Part shown: positions 1 to 7,731 of the stretch, piece by piece
Layout: every line of letters begins with the position of its first letter
Position numbering within the stretch: position 1 is the stretch's first letter
DNA from: JAWLBY01 sp041687455
GTDB taxonomy: Bacteria > Pseudomonadota > Gammaproteobacteria > Xanthomonadales > Xanthomonadaceae
Direction of reading: 5' to 3'
DNA length: 64,000 nucleotides
NCBI GenBank assembly: GCA_041687455.1
Contig: JAWLBY010000002.1
Span: 186,001 to 250,000 of the forward strand
Program-made: the position numbers and the translations under genes
The notes under the pieces: generated by a model
Databases searched by the model: none
What the model was told of the DNA's origin: nothing
Seen by the model: only the letters and a program-made list of their open reading frames with translations

Positions 1-271
1 GCGCGAACAGCAACAGCAGCGCGACCACGGCCAGGTAACGATGGAAGTAGTAGATGATGTCGATGCCGAACGGCGCGGTCGCGCGCTTGAATCGCGCGGT
101 CAGCCAGAACTGCACGCCGAACATCGCCAGGCTCGAGTAGCCGAGTGCCAGCGCGAAGTCCCAGCCGAAGCCGCCGCCGCGCGGCCGCTCGCCGGCGAGC
201 AGCACCAGCAGCGGCGCGATGATCAGCGCGAGGTAGATGGCGATCCAGCCGATCGGTGCGAGTGTCCTGAT
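1..271 (-). CDS. Ferric-reductase-like transmembrane protein, N-terminal part
   Basis: Only the first ~90 residues are in the window; the gene runs off the left edge. The translation has a hydrophobic N-terminal helix (APIGWIAIYLALIIAPLLVL), a second helix (ALALGYSSLAMFGVQFWL), then the stretch RATAPFGIDIIYYFHRY leading into a third helix. This matches the start of bacterial ferric-reductase/NADPH-oxidase-type membrane proteins, which bind two hemes and carry a C-terminal FAD/NAD(P)H module; that module would lie outside. No ATG, GTG or TTG opens the frame near the 5' end. A well-spaced GGAGA lies 6 nt before an ATC codon at 271-269, so an ATC start is proposed; an in-frame TGA is five codons upstream. 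It is divergent from the decaheme cytochrome gene, so a link to electron transfer is likely but inferred. Confidence 0.72.
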   Translation of the reverse strand, partial: MRTLAPIGWIAIYLALIIAPLLVLLAGERPRGGGFGWDFALALGYSSLAMFGVQFWLTARFKRATAPFGIDIIYYFHRYLAVVALLLLFA

Positions 272-376
272 GGCCTGTCTCCGGGTTCAAACGCCTGCGA
301 CGATACCGTGCGCAACGTGACGCCGCGTTGACCGCGGTTCAGTCGAAACGACACCGGCTGACGGTAGCATGTGCGG

Positions 377-1288
377 ATGAGAACGCTGATCCGGTGGTGG
401 CTGTTCGGCCTGTTCGGCGCCTGCGCCGCCGCTGCGGGCGCCGACACGTCGATCGATCCTGCGCTGCCGGAGTCGGCGCAACGCTGTCTCGACTGCCACG
501 CCGGCCCCGACGTCGATCATGTGCTGGACGGGCCGCACGCGGTCGCCGCCGATGCCCGTACCCGGTTCGCGAGCGACGGGTGCGGCAGTTGCCATGGTCC
601 CAGCCTCGAACACATGCAGCGGCCGCCGCGCGGGCAGCCGCGGGCACGGCCGGATCACCCGTTTTCTGCCGGCTCGGCCGACGATGCGGCCTGCGCCGGA
701 TGCCACCGCAGCGAGGTCGACCTGCACTGGCCCGGCAGCGCCCATGCGCAGGCCGGCGTCGGCTGCGTCGGCTGTCACCGAGTGCACCAGCCGGATCCGA
801 TGCAGGCGCCGGCGCAGCAAACCGCCCGCTGCAGCGAATGCCATCGAACCGTCCGCGCCGAACTGCAGCGGCCGTCGACCCATCCGCTGCACGACGGCCG
901 GATGCAGTGCAGCGACTGCCATGCGCCGCACGGCAGCGCGACGCCGGCGATGCTCCAGCGCGCCACCGCCAACGAAACCTGTTTCGATTGCCATGCCGAC
1001 CTGCGCGGACCGTTCCTTTGGGAGCATCCGCCGGCGCGCGAGGACTGTTCGATCTGCCATCGGCCGCACGGCACCGTGCACCGGCCGTTGCTGCGGCAGC
1101 GCGGACCGTGGCTGTGCCAGCAGTGCCATCTGGCGCAATTCCATCCAAGCACGGCACTGTCCGGCACCGGATTGCCGAGCGCGCCGATCGGTTCCGGTTC
1201 GACGTCGCTGCTCGGCCGCAACTGCATGAACTGTCATTCGCAGGTGCACGGCTCGAACCATCCGTCCGGGCCGGGGTTCACCCGATGA
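377..1288 (+). CDS. DmsE/MtrA-type periplasmic decaheme c-type cytochrome
   Basis: The 303-residue product has a signal peptide (arginine-flanked hydrophobic segment, cleavage near AAAAGA) and exactly ten CXXCH heme-binding motifs: CLDCH, CGSCH, CAGCH, CVGCH, CSECH, CSDCH, CFDCH, CSICH, CQQCH and CMNCH. The C-terminus around VHGSNHPSG is typical of MtrA/PioA/DmsE decaheme cytochromes. In that family the protein threads through an outer-membrane barrel and conducts electrons between periplasm and exterior. The next gene encodes that barrel and overlaps it by 4 nt (ATGA), implying translational coupling. ATG 377 was chosen over GTG 371; neither has a clear ribosome-binding site. The direction of electron flow (respiration to outside acceptors or oxidation of outside donors) cannot be told from sequence. 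Confidence 0.9.
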   Translation: MRTLIRWWLFGLFGACAAAAGADTSIDPALPESAQRCLDCHAGPDVDHVLDGPHAVAADARTRFASDGCGSCHGPSLEHMQRPPRGQPRARPDHPFSAGSADDAACAGCHRSEVDLHWPGSAHAQAGVGCVGCHRVHQPDPMQAPAQQTARCSECHRTVRAELQRPSTHPLHDGRMQCSDCHAPHGSATPAMLQRATANETCFDCHADLRGPFLWEHPPAREDCSICHRPHGTVHRPLLRQRGPWLCQQCHLAQFHPSTALSGTGLPSAPIGSGSTSLLGRNCMNCHSQVHGSNHPSGPGFTR

Positions 1289-3471
1289 ATGCGGTCGCTC
1301 CGCTCGGTGCCCTGTTGCTGACGCTCGGGCTGGCGTCGCCGCCGGCCTCCGCGGCGCCACTCGGCTGTGGCGAGGTCGAATTCGGCCTCGGCTGGCTCGA
1401 CGGCGGCTTCGGCCGCGGTGCGCTGGTCGGCATGGACGGCCGCGACGGCTACGGCGTGCTGCGCCTGCACGCCTGCAGTGCAGCGGGCCGCAATGACGGC
1501 CGCTACGCGGTGCTGCGCGGCGAGCAGCTCGGCACCGGCTCGCGGCAGGTCTACGCGCGGCTCGGCCAGCAGGGGCGTTACCGGATCGAACTCGATCACC
1601 GGCGCATACCGAGCACGGTCACGATCGGCCGGACGCCGTTGCGCAGTGCCGACGATGGCGCGTTGGTGTTGCCCGACGGCTGGGTCGCGGCGCCGACCAC
1701 GACCGGCATGGAAGCACTGCCGGCGGCACTGCGTCCGGTCGAGCTGGCGAACACGCGGCGCAGCAGCGCGATCGGCGCCCGCGTCCGGCTGCCGGAACCG
1801 TGGACGCTGGAAACCCGTTACCGCCAGCAGCGCCGCGATGGCCGCAGCGTTTTCGGAGGCCTGTTCGGCAGCACCGGCGGCAATGCGCGCGCGATCCAGT
1901 TGCCGGTCGCGATCGATACCACGAGCCGCGATTACGAGGCCTCGCTGCGCTACACCGATCCTGCCCGGCACTGGCGGATCGGTTGGCGGCTGTCGCAGTT
2001 CGACAACGCCATCGACCGCTGGCAGTGGCAGAACCCGTTCGCCGGCGTGACCGGCTGGCCGCCGGTGGCCGGCTTTCCGGCCTTCGGCCAGGCGCAGCCG
2101 GCGCCCGACAACCGCTTCCAGCAACTGCAGCTCGCCACCGCGCACTCGCTCGGCGCACACCTGCGGCTGCTCGGCGACATCGCAATCGGCCGGATGGAAC
2201 AGGACCAGCCGTTCCTGCCGTACAGCAGCGTGGCCGAGCTGGCGGCGACGATCGCCGATCCGTTGCCGCGCGGCTCGCTGCGCGGGCGCATCGACACCCG
2301 GCTGGTCGACCTGAAGTTGCAATCGCTGCGCCCGCAGGCATGGCACTGGACCGCGACGCTGCGCCACGACCTGCGCGACAACCGCACGCCGACCGATGCC
2401 TTCGTCGCGATCTCCGGCGACGCACAGGCGCAGGACACCGACCCGGCCAGCGGCCAGCGTCGCTACAACCTGGCCTACGACTATCGCAGCGACCGACTCG
2501 CCCTGCAGGCCTCGCGCCGCTTCCAAAGCGGACTGGCGATCGATCTCGATGGGAATCACGAGCGGATCCGGCGCAGCTTCTCGGCACGTGACGAAACGCG
2601 CGAGTCGCAAATCGCGGCCGGCGTCCGCGCGCAGCCGCGCGACGATCTCGAAACCCATGTCCGGCTGGCGCTGTCCGATCGTGACGGCTCGGCCTGGCTC
2701 GGCAGCCGGGCGTTCGTCGCCAGCCACTCGGAGGCGTATGTCGACTCCGTGCCCGGCGGGTTCGAGAACCTGCCGGGGCTGCGCCCGTTCCCGCTCGCCG
2801 ACCGGCGCCGCTGGCAGGCTTCCGGCAGCGCCGCGACGACCCGTTTCGCGCCGCTCGACGTGGCGCTGCAGTTCGCACTGCTCCGCGACGACTACGCACG
2901 TTCCGAGTTCGGGCTGACCGAGAGCCGGCTCGGCAACGCGACGCTCGAGCTGGGCTGGGCGCGCGGCGGCTGGAACTGGCACGGCTACGCCGGCCGGGAA
3001 TGGATGCACTTCGACCAGGACGGTCGCAGTTTCCTCGGTGGCGCCGTGCGGCTGCCGCAGGCGCAGGATCCGGCGCGCAACTGGCGCGCCGAACATGCCG
3101 ACCGGGTCGATTCGCTGGGCCTCGGCCTGAGCTACGCGCCGGCCGACGGCCGCTGGCGACTCGACGCCGGGGTATCGCGCAACGACGCCCGCGGCGAGAT
3201 CGAGGTCGGCACCGGTCCGGCGCTGACCAGCGCACCCTTGCCCGACACGCGGGCCCGGTTGATCAGCGCCGAGCTGCGCTGGCAGCGGCGATTGTCAGCG
3301 CGCAGCACTGTGCTGCTCGAATGGCGTCACGAGCGCTTCGATGGCAGCGACTGGGCCAGCGACGACAGCGGGCCGCAGACGCTGGCGAACGTGATCCTGC
3401 TCGGCGAACAGCAGCCGGACTACCGCGCGCATGCGGTCGCGCTGTCGTTGCGGTGGCAGTTTGCCGAGTAG
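1285..3471 (+). CDS. MtrB/PioB-family decaheme-associated outer-membrane beta-barrel
   Basis: The 728-residue product starts with a signal peptide (hydrophobic stretch then SPPASA) and continues as alternating amphipathic strands rich in Tyr, Trp and Arg, as expected of a large beta-barrel. Length and position directly after a decaheme cytochrome match MtrB/PioB/DmsF porins, which sheath the MtrA cytochrome in the outer membrane. Its ATG overlaps the cytochrome stop codon. The mature N-terminus has Cys residues in PLGCGEV and LHACSAA but not the CXXC pair described for Shewanella MtrB. The chain ends LRWQFAE rather than on a terminal aromatic residue. No outer-surface MtrC/OmcA-type cytochrome follows; the next DNA is a degraded patch. 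Confidence 0.87.
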   Translation: MNAVAPLGALLLTLGLASPPASAAPLGCGEVEFGLGWLDGGFGRGALVGMDGRDGYGVLRLHACSAAGRNDGRYAVLRGEQLGTGSRQVYARLGQQGRYRIELDHRRIPSTVTIGRTPLRSADDGALVLPDGWVAAPTTTGMEALPAALRPVELANTRRSSAIGARVRLPEPWTLETRYRQQRRDGRSVFGGLFGSTGGNARAIQLPVAIDTTSRDYEASLRYTDPARHWRIGWRLSQFDNAIDRWQWQNPFAGVTGWPPVAGFPAFGQAQPAPDNRFQQLQLATAHSLGAHLRLLGDIAIGRMEQDQPFLPYSSVAELAATIADPLPRGSLRGRIDTRLVDLKLQSLRPQAWHWTATLRHDLRDNRTPTDAFVAISGDAQAQDTDPASGQRRYNLAYDYRSDRLALQASRRFQSGLAIDLDGNHERIRRSFSARDETRESQIAAGVRAQPRDDLETHVRLALSDRDGSAWLGSRAFVASHSEAYVDSVPGGFENLPGLRPFPLADRRRWQASGSAATTRFAPLDVALQFALLRDDYARSEFGLTESRLGNATLELGWARGGWNWHGYAGREWMHFDQDGRSFLGGAVRLPQAQDPARNWRAEHADRVDSLGLGLSYAPADGRWRLDAGVSRNDARGEIEVGTGPALTSAPLPDTRARLISAELRWQRRLSARSTVLLEWRHERFDGSDWASDDSGPQTLANVILLGEQQPDYRAHAVALSLRWQFAE

Positions 3472-3512
3472 CGCGGCACGCCGCAGCATCCGAGCAACGT
3501 GCTCGGCCGTCG

Positions 3513-3632
3513 AAGATCGAGTTCGTGGTCCACCCGGTAGTTCAGCGCATGCCCGACGCTGCCGGGGAGCAGTTGCCGATCGATATCCACGGCGAGGAAG
3601 CGCGGCTGGTATTGCCATGCCCCCGCGTCATG
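3513..3632 (-). pseudogene. N-terminal scrap of an IS1182-like transposase
   Basis: On the minus strand this stretch translates to AWQYQPRFLAVDIDRQLLPG followed by about 17 residues ending VDHELDL. This resembles the beginning of IS1182-type transposases (domain DUF772), from memory of the family rather than a search. Similarity stops abruptly after VDHELDL, where the family continues with FDARYRND-type sequence, so only about 40 residues survive. There is no catalytic domain. It marks the left side of a rearranged patch between the mtrB-like gene and the HD-GYP gene. Confidence 0.5.
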
Positions 3633-3720
3633 TCGGAGCGATGACGAATCTTGCTGCGGGTCGCGGCGGCGGGCAAGATCGGCGGATCGGAATTTTTCTA
3701 CAGCCTCGTTAGGAGGATGT

Positions 3721-4302
3721 GTGGGGCTACTTGATTGGCTGAGAGGTAAGAGCGCCCCGCCGATGCCGGATCCCCCGCACGAGCGGGCGGACCTTGATTG
3801 GAGGGAGCTTGAGGATGCTCTCGCCTCGGCAATCACGGCGCAGATGTCAGACTTTTCCGACGCTCATTCGGGTGAAGAGTTCTATGCGTTTGCGCTGGAT
3901 TGCAACGCCTACTATGCCAACGTTCTGTTCTGCCTCAATACGCCCGAGTCGCTCGAAGGATCTGCGCGTTCGTACGCAAACCAAAATGACAACGACAGTC
4001 TGGCGAAAGAGCGCGAAGCACTGAGGTGGGGCTTGGGCGACTGGCGATACCAAGGATTCAACCTGGAGTCGCGGCATTGGCCAGAGCAGGTTCCAATGCT
4101 AGATGATTTTGCTGAATTGCCGCATCCTGATGATACCGAGCAGTTCCTTGTCATATGCTGCCGTGCTCTCTTGCGAGCTCAGCGGTCGGGGGCTTTCGAA
4201 GCACTGCGCAAGACCGTCGACTTTGCGGTCGCATGTATCGATCATGATGAGGATTTCACCTCAGGAGAAGCGAGGCTCGAGCGTGTTCGTGCAGGCTCCT
4301 AA
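3721..4302 (+). CDS. DUF4303 family protein
   Basis: The 193-residue soluble protein shows the DUF4303 pattern: an N-terminal helix (WRELEDALASAI), an EEFYAFALDCNAYYANV block, LNTPESLEGSARSYA, then ALRWGLGDWRYQGFN. DUF4303 proteins occur among immunity proteins of polymorphic toxin loci and as orphans; the biochemical role is unknown. Start GTG 3721 follows a strong AGGAGG at 3711-3716; the ATG at 3717 is out of frame and soon stops. The gene is visibly richer in A+T than its neighbours and sits between a transposase scrap and a truncated outer-membrane gene, so recent acquisition is likely. No toxin gene adjoins it. Confidence 0.72.
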   Translation: MGLLDWLRGKSAPPMPDPPHERADLDWRELEDALASAITAQMSDFSDAHSGEEFYAFALDCNAYYANVLFCLNTPESLEGSARSYANQNDNDSLAKEREALRWGLGDWRYQGFNLESRHWPEQVPMLDDFAELPHPDDTEQFLVICCRALLRAQRSGAFEALRKTVDFAVACIDHDEDFTSGEARLERVRAGS

Positions 4303-4437
4303 CTATGCGTGTATGGACTCCCTCTCAACCAGAACCGATAACTTGCTTTTTCTGGCATAGCGAGGTGGTTGCAGTCGTGCATTCGGCCTTGGGGTGAAGC
4401 GCCGTGCGCTCGGGCCTTCATGGTCCGCGGGACAGGT

Positions 4438-4566
4438 GGCATCGACGACGGGTTCCTGCGCGTCGGTGGCCAGTTCCGTTTCAACGAGCGCTGGGGCCTC
4501 GTGGCCGAGGTGCAGCACAGCAACGACGCGCAGCAGTATTTCATCGGTCCGCGCGTCAGCTTCTGA
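4438..4566 (+). pseudogene. C-terminal remnant of an outer-membrane beta-barrel protein
   Basis: The last ~42 codons before the TGA at 4564-4566 read as two amphipathic strands, FLRVGGQFRFNERWGLVAEV and then QQYFIGPRVSF, ending on the terminal Phe that the BAM machinery recognises in outer-membrane proteins. Upstream of about 4438 the frame has no barrel-like sequence and no signal peptide, and G+C content changes. This is best read as the tail of an OmpA-like or porin-like gene whose 5' part was lost when the DUF4303 patch arrived. An in-frame ATG at 4369 could still give a 65-residue product, judged non-functional. Confidence 0.6.
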
Positions 4567-4603
4567 GCCACGCGGGCGACGCAGCCCGGTGCGCCGGGCT
4601 GCG

Positions 4604-5893
4604 TCAATTGATCCACAGTCGCTCGAGGTTCCTGAAGCCCCAGGTGGCGGCGGCCTCGACGCCGGTGATCCGGTCCTGGCAGCCGGGTGCCGCGAGGTCG
4701 ACGTCGTGCATCGCGATCTGCTTGCGCGCCTTGGCCGAATAGAACACGCGCACGATCGGTTTCAGCAGCGATTCGCGGCCCGGCTCGCAGACGACACCGA
4801 GCTTGTCCGATTCGAGCCGGACCAGTGCGCCGACCGGGTAGATTCCAACGCTCCTGATGAAGTGCTGCATCAGCGTCGGGTCGAAGTGGCCGTTCCACGA
4901 ATGCATCCGGTGGATCGCCTGGGCCGGGTCCCAGCCGGCCTTGTACGGCCGATCCGAGGTGATCGCGTCGTAGACGTCGCAGATCGCGCCCATCCGTGCC
5001 AGCAGGCTGATCGCTTCGGCGGCCAGACCATGAGGGTAGCCGGCGCCGTCGTGGCGCTCGTGGTGGTGCAGCACGACGTCGAGCACGTCGACATCAGCCA
5101 CGCCGCCTTCGCGCAGCAGGTCGTGGCCGTGCTGCGGGTGGGTCCGGATGATGCTGAATTCGCTTTCCGACAGCGAGCTCGGTTTGTTCAGCAGTTCGAG
5201 CGGAATCCGCGCCTTGCCCATGTCGTGCAGCAGGCCGCCGAGACCGGCCTGGCGGGTCTGTTCGTCCGGCAGCCCGGCCTGCCGGGCCAGCGCGACCATC
5301 AGCGCGCAGACCGCGACCGAATGCAGGTAGGTGTAGTCGTCGGCGTTCTTCAGTCGCGCGATGCTGATCAGCGCGCCGGGATTGCGCAGCACCGAGCCGC
5401 TGATCTCGTCGACCACCGATGCCGCAACCTCGGTGCTCAGCGCCTTGCCGAGTCGCGCCTCGTTGAACAGCCCGGTCACGACCTCCTTGCTGGACTGGCA
5501 GATCCGGCGCGCCGTCGCCAGCTCCTCGTGCAGCGGGACGCTGTCGGTGCCGGCGCGCGGGGCGGGGTTGGGTCCAGTGCGGCGCATCGCCGCGCCGGCG
5601 GCGGCCGGTTGCTCGGCGCCGACCGGCTCGCCGGAGCCGTCGGCAGCGTCGGGCGCAGCGATGGCGTCGCTCGCGGCGGCATCAACGGGCACGTCACCCT
5701 TGTCGGCATCGATCCAGACTTCGGTGATGCCGCTGTCGATGATGGTGGCGATCTGCGTCGCATCGCGGATCAGGAACGACGTGCGCCAGAACGGGTGCTG
5801 CATCCACGAACCGCACAACTTGTGCAGGTACATGCCGGGGCGGAGCTGGTCCGAACGGATCTTCAGCAGCGACGTGTTGCCGATCCCCGACAT
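4604..5893 (-). CDS. HD-GYP domain c-di-GMP phosphodiesterase (DUF3391-HD-GYP)
   Basis: The 429-residue protein has an N-terminal DUF3391-type segment (QLRPGMYLHKLCGSWMQHPF), an Ala/Pro-rich linker around residues 70-115, and a C-terminal HD-GYP domain. The catalytic set looks complete: HSVAVCALM, HDMGK with HD near residues 223-224, HPQHG, and HHERHDGAGYPHGL. The family hydrolyses cyclic di-GMP and so lowers biofilm or raises motility signalling. ATG 5893 was chosen because the DUF3391 core begins soon after; GTG 5920 would add nine residues. It lies 62 nt downstream of a histidine kinase gene on the same strand, so the two are probably co-transcribed. Confidence 0.9.
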   Translation of the reverse strand: MSGIGNTSLLKIRSDQLRPGMYLHKLCGSWMQHPFWRTSFLIRDATQIATIIDSGITEVWIDADKGDVPVDAAASDAIAAPDAADGSGEPVGAEQPAAAGAAMRRTGPNPAPRAGTDSVPLHEELATARRICQSSKEVVTGLFNEARLGKALSTEVAASVVDEISGSVLRNPGALISIARLKNADDYTYLHSVAVCALMVALARQAGLPDEQTRQAGLGGLLHDMGKARIPLELLNKPSSLSESEFSIIRTHPQHGHDLLREGGVADVDVLDVVLHHHERHDGAGYPHGLAAEAISLLARMGAICDVYDAITSDRPYKAGWDPAQAIHRMHSWNGHFDPTLMQHFIRSVGIYPVGALVRLESDKLGVVCEPGRESLLKPIVRVFYSAKARKQIAMHDVDLAAPGCQDRITGVEAAATWGFRNLERLWIN

Positions 5894-5955
5894 CCGGTAT
5901 TCCCACAGGCGGCCGGCCACTATCGTCCATCGCGCCGGGATCCGGCTGCAAGCGG

Positions 5956-7155
5956 TCAGCCCGGATGGCGGCGCGATTCGACCCGCGCCCGGCTCGCGTC
6001 GCGCGGCAGCACGACACGGAATACGGTACCGTGCCCGGCACTCGACTCGACCGCGATCGTGCCGCCGTGGGCATCGACGATCGCCCGCGCGATGTACAGC
6101 CCGAGGCCGAGCCCCTGGTCCGGCTGCCGTTCGCGGCCGCTGGCCAGCCGGACCAGTGGGTCGAATACGACCGCCGAGTCCGGCAGCGGGATTGGCGGTC
6201 CCTGGTTGTGTACGTCGAGTCGTACCGACTCGCGCGCGGTGCCGTCCAGCGACAGCGCGACGGGTGTGCCCTGATCGCCGTACTTGATGGCGTTTTCGAG
6301 CAGGTTCGACAGCAACTGGGCCAATCTGGCCGGATCCCAGCGGCCGCGCAGTGCGCCGGCCCGATCGATCCGGATCCGGTCGCTGCGGTAAAGGGAGTTC
6401 ATCTCGTCGGCAATCTGCCGCGCGATCTCGTCGAGGTCCGCATCGGTCGGCGTGACCGGCAGCGCACCCCCCAGGCGCGCCTGGGCGGCATCGAGCAGGT
6501 CGCCGAGAATCCGCAGCAGCCGTTCGCTGCTGCGCAACACGCGCTGTGCCGCGGCGGCCTGCGCCGGCCCCGAGGCTGACTCGAGCAGCACCTGCGCCGA
6601 CATCCGGATCGCTCCGAGCGGGCTGCGCATGTCGTGTCCGAGAATGCCGAGGAACAGTTCGCGCGAGCGGTTGACGCGTGCCATGTAACGCGACACCGAT
6701 TCACCGAGCGCACGATCGAGCGCGATGTCGAAACGAACCAGATCGTCGAGCTGTGCGACGTGATGTTGCGCCGTATCGCGCCAGTGCCGCAGCACGCAGC
6801 GGCGCAGCGCCCGGTACTCGGCAATCAGGTCGTCGAGCGGAAAGCCATCGTCGACCCGTTGCGAGCCGTGCACCTGTGCCGCCGACTCGGCGTCCGCCGC
6901 GCTGTGATCGGCCAGCCGCGATGACAGCGCCGGAGCGTGGTCGTCGGCACCGGCATCGAGGTACTGCACGACTTCCGACAGCGTCTGCTCGACGTGGCCG
7001 CGCAGCTTCTCGCGACTGAGCGATACGGCGGCCGGAATCTGCTCGGCGAATCGCTGCCAGTCATCGACGATCTCGTCGCGCCGTGCCTGCAGGAACGCGG
7101 CGAGCGAGGTCGACTGCGACTCCGGGGCGGCGTGACCGTGCACCCGTCCATTCAA
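5956..7155 (-). CDS. Soluble sensor histidine kinase with RsbRD-type N-terminal domain
   Basis: The 399-residue protein has no membrane segment. Residues ~15-165 form an all-helical region (LQARRDEIVDDWQRFAEQI onward) like the RsbRD N-terminal sensor fold. The phospho-acceptor box FLGILGHDMRSPLGAI places the His near residue 174. The ATPase part follows with the N box LLENAIKYG and the G2 box QGLGLGLYIARAIVDAHGG. It autophosphorylates on His and should pass phosphate to a response regulator, none of which is adjacent. The start is uncertain: TTG 7155 or GTG 7143, neither with a good ribosome-binding site. It likely forms a transcription unit with the downstream HD-GYP gene. Confidence 0.86.
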   Translation of the reverse strand: MNGRVHGHAAPESQSTSLAAFLQARRDEIVDDWQRFAEQIPAAVSLSREKLRGHVEQTLSEVVQYLDAGADDHAPALSSRLADHSAADAESAAQVHGSQRVDDGFPLDDLIAEYRALRRCVLRHWRDTAQHHVAQLDDLVRFDIALDRALGESVSRYMARVNRSRELFLGILGHDMRSPLGAIRMSAQVLLESASGPAQAAAAQRVLRSSERLLRILGDLLDAAQARLGGALPVTPTDADLDEIARQIADEMNSLYRSDRIRIDRAGALRGRWDPARLAQLLSNLLENAIKYGDQGTPVALSLDGTARESVRLDVHNQGPPIPLPDSAVVFDPLVRLASGRERQPDQGLGLGLYIARAIVDAHGGTIAVESSAGHGTVFRVVLPRDASRARVESRRHPG

Positions 7156-7170
7156 GCAGCGCCTGGCTTT

Positions 7171-7190
7171 GCCGGCGGTGAACCGCCGGC
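7171..7190. terminator. Stem-loop between GNAT and kinase genes
   Basis: GCCGGCGG / CCGCCGGC form a perfect 8-bp stem closed by a 4-nt loop in the 74-nt gap between the minus-strand GNAT gene and the kinase gene. There is no T-run, so it is at best a weak or factor-assisted terminator; it would separate the EamA-GNAT pair from the kinase-phosphodiesterase pair. Confidence 0.4.
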
Positions 7191-7229
7191 CCGGCCGGCC
7201 GCGCTCGGCGCGTCTCCGGCAGCGGCCGT

Positions 7230-7718
7230 TCAGCCGGGCTCGCCGCCGGCCGGTTCGGGCCGGCGGTAGATGTCCGCCACGTGCCGCTCCATGAACCGGT
7301 CCGGGGCAGCCAGTGCGCGGAATCCGCTGCGCTCGTACAGGCCGTGCGCGTCGCGCGTCGCCAGCAGCCAGCGACGCAGGCCCTGCAGCTCCGGATGCTG
7401 CATCACCGCGTCCATCAACTGCTTCGACAGCCCGCGGCCACGGTGGCTGTCGACGATGAACACGTCGGCGAGGTAGGCGAACGTGGTGTGGTCGCTGATC
7501 ACGCGGGCGAAGCCGACCTGGGTGCCGCCGTCGTAGACGCCGAACACGATCGAATGGGCGATCGAGCGCTCGACCACGCTGCGCGGGATATCGCGCGCCC
7601 AGTACGAGGCGGCCAGGAAGCGATGAATCAGATCGATGTCGAGCCGGCTCGGATCGCAGTCGATCTCGATCGACGAAGCGCAGTCGGATGCGGTGGATGC
7701 AATGCTGGTTGAGGTCAT
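7230..7718 (-). CDS. GNAT family N-acetyltransferase
   Basis: The 162-residue protein carries the GNAT signature VFIVDSHRGRGLSKQLMDAV (acetyl-CoA-binding motif A, R/Q-x-x-G-x-G/A) and the later GLYERSGFRAL motif B. It resembles small GNATs that start IEIDCDPSRLDIDLIHRFL. The substrate is unknown. ATG 7718 lies 13 nt after the end of the EamA transporter gene on the same strand, so the two probably form an operon. A longer upstream reading frame exists but overlaps the transporter and does not look coding. Confidence 0.85.
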   Translation of the reverse strand: MTSTSIASTASDCASSIEIDCDPSRLDIDLIHRFLAASYWARDIPRSVVERSIAHSIVFGVYDGGTQVGFARVISDHTTFAYLADVFIVDSHRGRGLSKQLMDAVMQHPELQGLRRWLLATRDAHGLYERSGFRALAAPDRFMERHVADIYRRPEPAGGEPG

Positions 7719-7731
7719 GATGATGTCCGGA

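Noticed and set aside
328..1284. Upstream extension of the mtrB frame across the decaheme gene
   Set aside because: This part is in another frame of the cytochrome gene, has Arg/Pro-rich shadow composition, and a proper signal peptide begins at 1285.
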